A stretch of 6,910 nt of DNA from Sulfurovum sp. (lineage in GTDB: Bacteria > Campylobacterota > Campylobacteria > Campylobacterales > Sulfurovaceae). Location of the stretch: contig JAUXGC010000069.1 in NCBI GenBank assembly GCA_030622375.1, positions 1-6,910 of the forward strand. Reading direction: 5' to 3'. Every line of letters starts with the position of its first letter. Positions within the stretch are counted from its first letter, which is position 1. The notes under the pieces were generated by a model that saw only the letters and a list, made by a program, of their open reading frames with translations, had not been told where the DNA came from and searched no databases. Below, piece after piece: positions 1 to 6,181 of this stretch. Made by a program: the position numbers and the translations under genes.

Positions 1-87
1 GCCATCTGTAACTTTTCCTTATTTTCTACCCATTGTACCGTACTTTGAAGAGGTTTTTAGACCCCCGTTTTTACCATTAAGTCAAAA

Positions 88-119
88 ATACTTATTTTAT
101 GAATATATACTTATTTTAT
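88..119. repeat. 13-bp direct repeat, possible regulator binding sites
   Basis: The sequence ATACTTATTTTAT occurs at 88-100 and again, perfectly, at 107-119. The repeat-to-repeat distance is 19 bp, so the copies lie on nearly the same face of the helix. They sit 57-88 bp before the psrA-like start codon, where an activator would bind if the promoter -10 box is the TAAAAT at 137-142. Tandem sites of this kind are typical of response-regulator or other dimeric activators; which regulator is unknown. Because the region is AT-rich, chance repetition is possible, although 13 perfect bases is long for chance. Confidence 0.45.
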
Positions 120-143
120 TTTAAGCTAACTTCCCTTAAAATA
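117..143. promoter_or_regulatory. Inverted repeat upstream of psrA-like gene, possible operator
   Basis: TATTTTAAG (117-125) and CTTAAAATA (135-143) are perfect 9-bp inverted arms around a 9-nt centre. The left arm overlaps the end of the second direct repeat, and the right arm covers the best -10-like hexamer I could find (TAAAAT, 137-142). A transcript from that box would begin near 149 and leave a leader of about 27 nt. The element could be an operator for a dimeric regulator. With an AT-rich stem and no T-tract it is a poor terminator candidate. No clear -35 box is seen, which is common in Campylobacterota promoters. Confidence 0.4.
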
Positions 144-175
144 GCTAATAGTTATTCAGTGTATAAAGGATACTT

Positions 176-2635
176 ATGAAAATAGAAATATCTAGACGGC
201 GTTTTCTTCAGGGGTCTGCAGCTTTAACAGTTGTTAGCGTGTCCGGAGCTGCTGGCTTATTGGTCGATTCTGAAGATAAAAGTAAGATAGTTGGACTTAA
301 TTTAAGAAAGACAGAGTCAAATCCTAAATTACAGAAAATCCCAACACTTTGTGAAATGTGTGTAAACAAGTGTGCTGCAATAGCTAGCGTAGAGGATGGT
401 ATTGTAAAAAAGCTTGATCCAAATCCCTATTTCCCAAAATCTAAAAATATGCTTTGCCCAAGGGGAGTAGCTGGAGTGCATGCTCTTTATGACCCAGATA
501 GGCTTAAATACCCTCTTGTTAGAGTAGGCAAAAGGGGTGAGGGGAAATTTAGAAGAGTTACATGGGATGAAGCGTATGAAACAATTTTGCATGGCACAAA
601 AGAGTTTAAAGGGTTGTCTAAAATTCTTGAAGAAGAAGAAGATAATCGCTCTTGTATTGGTTATTGTTCAGGCGAAGGGATGGCAGAGCATACCTTTAGT
701 GCATTTATGTCAGATAAATTTGGTTCAAGCAACTTTGTAAATCATGCTTCTATATGTTTGCAAACGGTTGTCTCTGGATACGCCTTGACTATCGGTGGTT
801 ATGGTCAAGCTGATTTGGAAAATGCTAACTATGTTATTATGGCAGGAGCAAATAGAGCTGAAGCAATTATTACTCCAGATACAATGGATATTTTTAAAAG
901 AACTAGAAAACGGGGAGTAACGCTTATTGTTGTTGATCCAAGATATACTAATACTGCGGCACAGGCCGATGAGTGGCTTGCCATAAAAGTTGGAACAGAT
1001 TTAGCTTTTGTTTTGGCATTAACTCATGTTGTGCTAACAGAAGTGCTATATAACAAACAATTTGTAAAAGAAAATATAAATGGTTTTATAGAGTATAGAG
1101 AGCATATATTAAGCAATAGATATACTCCTGAATGGGCTGAAGAAATTACTGGCATTAGTTCCAATAGTATTCGACAAATAGCTAGAGGCTTTATGTCAGC
1201 TGCACCTAGAGCCATATACTATCAGGGGAGAAGAACAACATGGAGTAGGCATGACTTTCAACTTAGACGAGCACAAGCTATTTTCAGTGCATTAGGTGGA
1301 GGTATTGATATTAAAGGGGGTATTGTATTTGGAGAGAAAATTCCTTTAGGTCAACATGAAGCTAATCCTCCAATGTATGCTAATGCCAAATCAAGGATAG
1401 ACAAGAAAGAAGCGGCAATTGTCGGCGGAAGTGGTACTTGGATTGGTTTTAGGAATATGATTGCAGAAGATAGAACACCTTACCCAATGAGAGGCATGTT
1501 CACCTATAAACAAAACCCAATGCTGAGTGTTCCAAATAGTTTAAAGACCAAAAAAATGTTTGAGAAAATGGAGCTAGTTGTTACCATAGATACTATGCCA
1601 AGCGATACGGTGATGATGTCAGATGTTGTTCTTCCTGAGTGTACTTATTTGGAAAGAGAGGATCCTGTAAAGTCTTTTGGAGGACCTCAGCCCTCTATTG
1701 CACTAAGAAATAGAGTGATAGAACCCCTTTATGAGTCTAAACCAGTTATTGAAATTATGAGAGGACTAAGTGAGAAATTGGCTAAACCACTTTTTGAAAT
1801 TACTAAAAAGTATGATGAAGATGTGCAAAGTGAGATTGAAGATAGAGGAGAAGAAAAGGTATTTTTTGAGGATGGATTTGATTTGGCAGATGCTTTTAGG
1901 GTGTCCCAAGAGGAAATTAATAAGCACTTGATGATAAGTAGCCATGGTGAAGAGGCATATAAGATTTTAAAAGATAAGGGAGTGTATTATCCCAGAATGA
2001 AAGAGTATTTTAAAAAAATATCTGACAATGAATATGAACATTACCCAGAAGATAAAAGATATTATAGTGTTTCTAAAGGTAAAGAAAATGAAGATGTTTA
2101 TCAGGATACTTGTGTAAATGAAAAAGAGATAGCGGCACTTAAGAAGCAGCTAAAAACAACTTCAGGAAAAGTGGAATGTGTTTTGCCCTTTATGAAGAAA
2201 AAAGGTGTCGATACTATGCCAACATGGAAAGATGACTATCTCGTTGCTACCCCAAAAGGTAAGTTTAAATTTATTACAGGAAGGCATGCGCAATTTACAC
2301 AAAATTCAACACAAAATAATGTGATGCTGTTGGATCTTATGAGAGAAAATTATATGTGGATAAATGAAATAGAAGCAAAGAAAAAAGGTATTAAATATGG
2401 AGACATCGTTGAGGTAGAGAGTCGAATAGGGAAGATTAGAATTAAGGCATACCCTACACATAAAATTATTCCAGGAGTTGTGTTTTATGTGCATGGTTTT
2501 GGGGCAGAGAGTACAGGTTTAACTTTTGGTTATCGCAATGGAGCCAGCGATAATTTGATTATTGAAGATATTATGGAACCTATTTTTGGTAGTGCAGTAA
2601 TGCATGAGACAATTGTAAGCGTAAGGAGAGTATAA
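176..2635 (+). CDS. psrA: Psr/Phs-type molybdopterin oxidoreductase, catalytic subunit
   Basis: This is the catalytic subunit of a periplasmic respiratory reductase that binds Mo-bis(MGD) and one [4Fe-4S] cluster. The N-terminus carries a textbook Tat signal, S6-R-R-R-F-L-Q12, followed by a hydrophobic stretch to about residue 30. Cluster ligands follow as C59-x2-C62-x3-C66-x27-C94. Cys194, in HASICLQ, is in the expected place for the molybdenum ligand. The segment at 351-382 (GRRTTWSR, then the GG/KGG stretch) and the PSDTVMMSDVVLPECTYLER segment (475-494) are characteristic of the polysulfide/thiosulfate reductase branch of the DMSO reductase superfamily. The C-terminal cofactor-binding domain (about 690-819) starts with KGKFKFITGRHAQF. 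At 819 residues it is somewhat longer than Wolinella PsrA; a charged region at about 540-690 accounts for much of this. The start is supported by AAGGA 5 nt upstream and by the signal peptide. The true substrate (polysulfide, thiosulfate, another sulfur or metalloid oxyanion) cannot be decided from sequence alone, so the gene symbol is family-level. Confidence 0.88.
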   Translation: MKIEISRRRFLQGSAALTVVSVSGAAGLLVDSEDKSKIVGLNLRKTESNPKLQKIPTLCEMCVNKCAAIASVEDGIVKKLDPNPYFPKSKNMLCPRGVAGVHALYDPDRLKYPLVRVGKRGEGKFRRVTWDEAYETILHGTKEFKGLSKILEEEEDNRSCIGYCSGEGMAEHTFSAFMSDKFGSSNFVNHASICLQTVVSGYALTIGGYGQADLENANYVIMAGANRAEAIITPDTMDIFKRTRKRGVTLIVVDPRYTNTAAQADEWLAIKVGTDLAFVLALTHVVLTEVLYNKQFVKENINGFIEYREHILSNRYTPEWAEEITGISSNSIRQIARGFMSAAPRAIYYQGRRTTWSRHDFQLRRAQAIFSALGGGIDIKGGIVFGEKIPLGQHEANPPMYANAKSRIDKKEAAIVGGSGTWIGFRNMIAEDRTPYPMRGMFTYKQNPMLSVPNSLKTKKMFEKMELVVTIDTMPSDTVMMSDVVLPECTYLEREDPVKSFGGPQPSIALRNRVIEPLYESKPVIEIMRGLSEKLAKPLFEITKKYDEDVQSEIEDRGEEKVFFEDGFDLADAFRVSQEEINKHLMISSHGEEAYKILKDKGVYYPRMKEYFKKISDNEYEHYPEDKRYYSVSKGKENEDVYQDTCVNEKEIAALKKQLKTTSGKVECVLPFMKKKGVDTMPTWKDDYLVATPKGKFKFITGRHAQFTQNSTQNNVMLLDLMRENYMWINEIEAKKKGIKYGDIVEVESRIGKIRIKAYPTHKIIPGVVFYVHGFGAESTGLTFGYRNGASDNLIIEDIMEPIFGSAVMHETIVSVRRV

Positions 2636-2636
2636 G

Positions 2637-3311
2637 ATGAATTTTGCAATGGCATTAGATTATCAAAACTGTATTAACTGCAAAGCATGTGAAATTGCTT
2701 GTAAATATGAAAATGGCGTTCAGCTAGGTGCTGATAAGCAGAGAATATGGGTGGGAACAACAGAAAAAAGTATTTTTGGAAAACCTTTTTCTAATTTTTA
2801 TCCCTCTCAGTGTAACCACTGCTTAGATGCACCTTGTGTCGATGTTTGTCCAACAGGAGCTAGTTATTTTGCAGAAGGTGGCTTGGTGATGGTAGACAAA
2901 GATAAATGTATATTATGTAAAGGGTGTATGGAAGCTTGCCCTTATGATGCGAGGTTTGTAGATGATAAATATGTCGCAGTAGATAAGTGTACATTTTGTT
3001 ATGACACACGAATACTTCAAGGTGAAACAACTACGGCATGCCAAGCCACATGCCCAACAAAAGTACGTCTGTTTGGTGACTTAGATGATGAAAATAGTAG
3101 CTTAGTAAAACTACTAAAAGAGCGTAAATTTTTTGTACTAAAAGAGAATGAGGGAACGGTTCCAAAACTACTCTACCTCTTTCCTCAAAATGATAAAAGA
3201 TTTGCTGAAAATTCGATTTCTCATAGTACAACACTTCACACTTGGGAAACATTTAAGCCACTTATTGAAAAAGCAAAAGAGAAAAGGGGTTCACAATGGA
3301 AAAGTATGTAG
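2637..3311 (+). CDS. psrB: Four-cluster [4Fe-4S] electron-transfer subunit, PsrB-like
   Basis: This 224-residue protein is the electron-transfer subunit linking the membrane subunit to the catalytic subunit. Sixteen cysteines fall into four ligand groups: C12-x2-C15-x2-C18-x3-C22, C59-x2-C62-x4-C67-x3-C71, C91-x2-C94-x2-C97-x3-C101 and C118-x2-C121-x13-C135-x3-C139. This is the pattern of the DmsB/PsrB/NrfC family with four [4Fe-4S] clusters. It has no signal peptide of its own; family members are carried across the membrane by the Tat signal of the catalytic partner. Residues about 150-224 form a cysteine-free, charged C-terminal tail. The start is one nucleotide after the psrA-like stop and has AAGGAG at 2623-2628, inside the end of the upstream gene, so the two genes are almost certainly co-transcribed and probably translationally coupled. 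Confidence 0.9.
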   Translation: MNFAMALDYQNCINCKACEIACKYENGVQLGADKQRIWVGTTEKSIFGKPFSNFYPSQCNHCLDAPCVDVCPTGASYFAEGGLVMVDKDKCILCKGCMEACPYDARFVDDKYVAVDKCTFCYDTRILQGETTTACQATCPTKVRLFGDLDDENSSLVKLLKERKFFVLKENEGTVPKLLYLFPQNDKRFAENSISHSTTLHTWETFKPLIEKAKEKRGSQWKSM

Positions 3312-4564
3312 TTGCAGGTCTTGAAATTAATAAAGTTTCAATCAAAGAGTTACTTTTTAACAATACAATGCTTATAGCTTATCTGTTATTGGCTTTAGGG
3401 TTTTATGGTGTATATGAAGTTTTTCACGAAAGATATTTTTTATTAACAGCCAATGTGCATGATGCTGGATTAAACCCAGGGAGCAGAGAGGTAGCCCATG
3501 CTATGAAAGAGGCAATATTCGGTGCGGGAGGAGAGGTAAAAAGAGAACAGCCTTGGACCCTTTATATTGTGAACTATATGTATATGATTTATAGTGGGAG
3601 TGCTATTATATTTCTTGTAGCTTTAGCAGAGATTTTTAATATAGAAGTTATTAAAAAAACAGCAGCAGGCTTTATGACGTTTGGTCTAGCCATGGTTCTT
3701 GGAGGACTTTTTACTATTGCGGCAGATTTAAATATTTTGCATATGCAATGGATGTTTTTAACGCCAAATTTTGGAGCAGGCATGTGGTTAATGTTGCCAC
3801 TCTATGCCATATATATACCGTTTGTAATATTTGAGATTTACTTAATAATAAGTAAAAACAGTATATGGGTAAGAAAAATAGCAATTACTATTTTATTGTT
3901 AAGTATTATTATTGACTTTATTGAATTTTATATTCAGGCAAAGCTATTTGATATGAATACTGCAAGACATTTGTGGACTACCTATCCTATGCTAACACTC
4001 TATTTTATTATTTCGGCATTTGTATCTGCAATTGCTATTATGATTATATATTCTATGGTTATCTACAAGGATAAACTTAAAGATGAGTTTGAAAGCTTGA
4101 TTAATCTTTTACGTGTAAGTGCCCTTTATATGATAGCACTTCTTGCAATATATGAAGCAATAGCGTATCTCTTTATCGATAAAAATTGGGGTGCAATTAT
4201 ACTTTTTGGTGAATTTAAATTCTTTTTTTATCTTTATATTTTCTTTGCTATAGGATTACCTTTTATCCTTGAATTCAACAAACATACAAATAAATTATGG
4301 ATAATAATTGGAGCTATTTCAGTAATAGTTGGGACATATTTGGGAAGATATATTTTTGTTTATGGAGGGAATGCCTACCCTATGAGCAATAGATTTGGGA
4401 CAGGGTTTGAGAAATATGGTGAATATGAAATGGTTAAAGAGTTTATATTCTTTAATCCACCTATTTCAGAAATTCTTGTAGTCGTCGGTTCTTTTGGTGT
4501 AGTTTTGATTGTATATAAAATTTTAGAGACTCTATTCTCTGTATCTAAGGTTATAGAGCATTAA
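3296..4564 (+). CDS. psrC: NrfD/PsrC-type membrane quinone-interacting subunit
   Basis: This 422-residue integral membrane protein is the presumed quinol-oxidising anchor of the complex. By eye there are about nine or ten hydrophobic helices, roughly at 24-41, 90-112, 122-144, 163-186, 193-214, 230-257, 272-293, 302-325, 334-355 and 389-411. The NrfD-like core appears to begin near residue 86 with the PWTLYIVNYMYMIYSG segment; the late GRYIFVYGGNAYP motif (350-362) resembles the R-x-GG motif of the NrfD/HybB family. The first ~85 residues add an extra helix and a hydrophilic loop, so the protein is longer than classic eight-helix PsrC. The start codon lies inside the end of the psrB-like gene (16-nt overlap), with AAGGGG at 3284-3289 as ribosome binding site. 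Assignment to the family is firm; the exact subfamily and the quinone used are inferred. Confidence 0.85.
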   Translation: MEKYVVAGLEINKVSIKELLFNNTMLIAYLLLALGFYGVYEVFHERYFLLTANVHDAGLNPGSREVAHAMKEAIFGAGGEVKREQPWTLYIVNYMYMIYSGSAIIFLVALAEIFNIEVIKKTAAGFMTFGLAMVLGGLFTIAADLNILHMQWMFLTPNFGAGMWLMLPLYAIYIPFVIFEIYLIISKNSIWVRKIAITILLLSIIIDFIEFYIQAKLFDMNTARHLWTTYPMLTLYFIISAFVSAIAIMIIYSMVIYKDKLKDEFESLINLLRVSALYMIALLAIYEAIAYLFIDKNWGAIILFGEFKFFFYLYIFFAIGLPFILEFNKHTNKLWIIIGAISVIVGTYLGRYIFVYGGNAYPMSNRFGTGFEKYGEYEMVKEFIFFNPPISEILVVVGSFGVVLIVYKILETLFSVSKVIEH

Positions 4565-4602
4565 GTATAACCAATTAAATAAAAGTTTATAAAAAGTTTA
4601 AA

Positions 4603-4719
4603 GGACTTTTGCTTGAGGTTGAAGACAAGAATAAGAAACTTGGACTTAGGTTAAGAAAGATATAACTAAGTTCCAATTTACAGAAAATTCTTATATTTTG
4701 TGAAATATGAGTAAATAAG
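4603..4719 (+). pseudogene. Decayed fragment of a psrA-like gene (N-terminal region)
   Basis: Bases 4621-4719 align without a gap to 272-370 of the intact psrA-like gene, codons 33-65. I counted 75 identities in 99 positions. The preceding 18 bases (4603-4620) match more weakly (10/18), encoding GLLLEV against GLLVDS. Read in the same frame, the relic shares KLGLRLRK against IVGLNLRK, LQKI and the FCE of the first cluster cysteine. It has stops at 4663-4665 (TAA) and 4708-4710 (TGA). The TGA replaces the codon for Cys62, and Cys66 has become Ile, so the metal site is destroyed. Differences by codon position are 5, 8 and 11, a mild third-position excess that fits decay after a period of selection. 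No start codon or ribosome binding site precedes it. It is best read as the remnant of a second, divergent psrA copy on the same strand, most of which has been deleted. Confidence 0.8.
4640..4676. terminator. Imperfect hairpin between convergent psrC and mrp
   Basis: Bases 4640-4653 and 4663-4676 are nearly perfect reverse complements: 13 pairs with one unpaired G on the left and one unpaired A on the right, around a 9-nt loop. It lies inside the psrA-like relic and between the ends of two convergent genes, where a bidirectional terminator is expected. On the minus strand the stem is followed by a T-rich stretch (GTTTCTTATTCTT), which favours termination of mrp transcripts; on the plus strand the following bases (TTTACAG) form only a poor T-tract. 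The stem is moderately AT-rich, so its strength is uncertain. Confidence 0.4.
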
Positions 4720-4727
4720 ATTCTCTA

Positions 4728-5813
4728 CTAAAAAATCGTAGGCTGTATCTCTTCATTATTCACTCCACCCTCTTCATTGACTTTAAGTACGGCATTCCAA
4801 ACTTTAGTTGCTATCTCCTGATAACGTTTAGAGGTTTCACAGTTAGGCGCTAAAACAGTGATAGGCAGACCACTGTCTCCTCCTTCTCTGATGGCGGGTT
4901 CTATAGGGATCTCTCCTAAAATTTCGGTATTATAATTATCAGCCAAAGGCTGGGTTGTGCCTTTTCCAAAGATATCATACTCTTTGCCACTATCGGGACA
5001 GATAAATCCACTCATATTTTCCACAAGTCCTACGATGGGAATATGCAGTTGTGTGAACATATCCATACTGCGTATGGTGTCATCTAGTGCTACTTTCTGA
5101 GGAGTGGTAACACATACTCCGGCAGTGACTGGCAGACTTTGTGCAAGGGTCAACTGTGCATCTCCAGTTCCAGGAGGCATGTCAAAGAGTAAAATATCTA
5201 GTTTGTCCCATAAGATATCTTCAAGCATCTGTTCTATGGCTTGGGTGACCATGACACCTTTCCAAATGAGAGAAGCCCCTCTCTCGACTAGAGAACCAAT
5301 GGACATGACTTGAATATTATGTGCCATGATAGGTTTGATATTTTTACCTAGAAAAATAGGCTGTACGCCGTCTATACCCATCATTCTTGGGATATTTGGT
5401 CCATAAATATCTACATCAAGCAATCCTACCCTTTTTCCTTGTTGCGCAAGAGCAATGGCAATATTGACAGTAGTGGTTGATTTGCCTACACCTCCTTTAC
5501 CAGAACTGACCATCACAAAGTTTTGAATATTTGGCAGTATATTTTTGCCATGAGAACTAGTTTCTCTAGGTATTTTAGGTTTTGTAATAGAAACAGCAAT
5601 ATCATATTCTCCCAATGTAGATATACGTTTGATAATTTCTTCTCGAAGTTGATTTTCTATTTCTATTGCAGAGGATGGAATGGCAAGCTCTATCGTTATT
5701 TGAGCATCTTTGATAGTAATCTCTTTGAGAAAACCAAGCTCCACAATATTTTTTGTAAAACCAGGATAAATGGTCTGTATGAGTTTTTTTTGAATTTGTT
5801 CTTTGTTTATCAT
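4728..5813 (-). CDS. apbC: Mrp/NBP35-family P-loop ATPase, Fe-S cluster carrier
   Basis: This 361-residue cytoplasmic ATPase belongs to the Mrp/ApbC/Nbp35 family, which binds and transfers [4Fe-4S] clusters to apoproteins. Residues about 1-85 form a MIP18/DUF59-type domain. The deviant Walker A motif GKGGVGKS is at 105-112, the LLDVDIYGPN segment at 131-140, and the DMPPGTGD signature at 211-218. The segment after ENMSGF, where many family members have a CPxC cluster-binding motif, reads C272-P-D-S275, so only one of the two usual cysteines is present. Other cysteines are C234 and C325. The start is supported by an AAAGGTGG ribosome binding site 6 nt upstream and by nearby TATAAT boxes. The gene converges with the psr-like operon and diverges from the small membrane-protein gene. 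Function as a general Fe-S carrier is inferred from the family. Confidence 0.9.
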   Translation of the reverse strand: MINKEQIQKKLIQTIYPGFTKNIVELGFLKEITIKDAQITIELAIPSSAIEIENQLREEIIKRISTLGEYDIAVSITKPKIPRETSSHGKNILPNIQNFVMVSSGKGGVGKSTTTVNIAIALAQQGKRVGLLDVDIYGPNIPRMMGIDGVQPIFLGKNIKPIMAHNIQVMSIGSLVERGASLIWKGVMVTQAIEQMLEDILWDKLDILLFDMPPGTGDAQLTLAQSLPVTAGVCVTTPQKVALDDTIRSMDMFTQLHIPIVGLVENMSGFICPDSGKEYDIFGKGTTQPLADNYNTEILGEIPIEPAIREGGDSGLPITVLAPNCETSKRYQEIATKVWNAVLKVNEEGGVNNEEIQPTIF

Positions 5814-5841
5814 GGGTATCCACCTTTTAAGTTAAGTATGT

Positions 5842-5856
5842 ATTATATCTATTATA
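5842..5856 (-). promoter_or_regulatory. Putative mrp promoter, two TATAAT boxes
   Basis: On the minus strand, perfect TATAAT hexamers lie at 5856-5851 and 5847-5842. Using the one nearer to mrp, transcription would begin around 5835 and leave a leader of roughly 20 nt with the AAAGGTGG ribosome binding site. No convincing -35 hexamer is present, as is usual in Campylobacterota. Either box may be used; AT-rich sequence makes accidental TATAAT matches fairly common. Confidence 0.45.
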
Positions 5857-5880
5857 AGTATATGTACTGCAAGAATCTCT

Positions 5881-5908
5881 ATCATAATTGTAATTATTTT
5901 GTTATGAT
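5881..5908. promoter_or_regulatory. Inverted repeat with -10-like box before small membrane-protein gene
   Basis: ATCATAA (5881-5887) and TTATGAT (5902-5908) are 7-bp inverted arms separated by 14 nt. The right arm includes TATGAT (5903-5908), five of six matches to a -10 box on the plus strand, which would start transcription about 20 nt before the ATG at 5937. The layout could be an operator over a promoter, but short AT-rich arms arise by chance, so this is tentative. Confidence 0.3.
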
Positions 5909-5936
5909 TGTGCCATATTTTACAGGAGACATCATT

Positions 5937-6152
5937 ATGAAAAAAGAACTTACGATATTTATTGGTCTATTTTTGTTTTTAGCTATTGGTATGCACTTCA
6001 AAGAGTGGCTAAGTCATCCCATAGATCACGCAATAGCTCTTCCATCAGCAGGAGCTTATGGTTTAGGAGCATTCCACCCACTAATCTTTACTTTGGCCTT
6101 ATATGTGGCTATTGTGCTTTTTAGAGGCATTGGTAGATTGTTTTCGAAGTAG
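5937..6152 (+). CDS. Small two-helix membrane protein, function unknown
   Basis: I do not recognise this 71-residue protein. It has a lysine-rich N-terminus (MKKE), a hydrophobic helix at about 5-19, a connecting loop of roughly 25 residues, a second helix at about 48-62 and a basic C-terminus (RGIGRLFSK). The charge pattern predicts both ends in the cytoplasm and the loop outside. Histidines H20, H27, H31 and H47 are all in or beside the loop, together with a W24 and a small-residue stretch PSAGAYGLGA. The start at 5937 is chosen because AGGAG at 5924-5928 lies 8 nt upstream and because the longer open frame that begins at 5523 runs antisense through mrp and has no membrane-protein character. 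It has its own upstream region and a hairpin right after its stop, so it is probably a single-gene unit. Confidence 0.75.
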   Translation: MKKELTIFIGLFLFLAIGMHFKEWLSHPIDHAIALPSAGAYGLGAFHPLIFTLALYVAIVLFRGIGRLFSK

Positions 6153-6154
6153 AG

Positions 6155-6173
6155 TGTGGGCAAAATGCCCACA
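6155..6173. terminator. GC-rich hairpin between convergent genes
   Basis: TGTGGGC (6155-6161) pairs perfectly with GCCCACA (6167-6173) around the 5-nt loop AAAAT. It begins 3 nt after the stop of the small membrane-protein gene and ends 8 nt before the stop of the convergent nifU-like gene. It is the most GC-rich intergenic element in the window. Neither side has a proper T-tract, so it may terminate weakly, act bidirectionally, or protect the transcript 3' ends. Confidence 0.55.
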
Positions 6174-6181
6174 AGATAAAT

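Larger units (their letters stand above)
1..175. other. Intergenic region upstream of the psr-like operon
   Basis: No gene could be supported here. The stretch becomes very AT-rich after about position 75. It contains two perfect copies of a 13-bp sequence (88-100 and 107-119), a 9-bp-armed inverted repeat (117-143) and the ribosome binding site of the first operon gene (AAGGA, 166-170). A shorter direct repeat, GTTTTTA, occurs at 53-59 and 67-73. A frame open from position 2 to a stop at 122-124 has no start and no recognisable protein; an ATG on the minus strand at 5-3 could be the start of a divergent gene lying outside the window, but only two bases of the next codon are visible. Confidence 0.6.

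Noticed and set aside
1..5. Minus-strand ATG (5-3) with AAGGA about 10 nt upstream, a possible divergent gene start
   Set aside because: Only two bases after the start codon lie in the window, so it cannot be supported.
2..124. Open plus-strand frame of 40 codons running in from the left edge, possibly the end of an upstream gene
   Set aside because: No start is visible, the translation is dominated by P, F, Y, L and I, and its last part is simply a reading of the AT-rich direct repeats. It matches no protein I know. Sequence to the left of the window would decide it.
3296..4564. Very low GC content in parts of the psrC-like gene compared with nifU, as a sign of horizontal transfer
   Set aside because: One hand-counted 60-base line of psrC was 20% GC against 48% in nifU, but hydrophobic codons (TTT, ATT, ATA) explain much of this, and sampled lines of psrA and mrp were both 38%. 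The evidence is too thin for a transfer claim.
4581..4610. Repeated AAAAGTTTA (4581-4589, 4592-4600) and a 6-bp stem AAAAGT/ACTTTT after psrC
   Set aside because: The repeats and stem are short and almost all A/T, so chance is an adequate explanation; the hairpin at 4640-4676 is a better terminator candidate.
5523..5936. N-terminal 138 codons of a longer plus-strand frame leading into the small membrane protein
   Set aside because: It runs antisense through the conserved mrp gene and its translation looks like out-of-frame noise. The ATG at 5937 has a proper ribosome binding site and begins a typical membrane helix.
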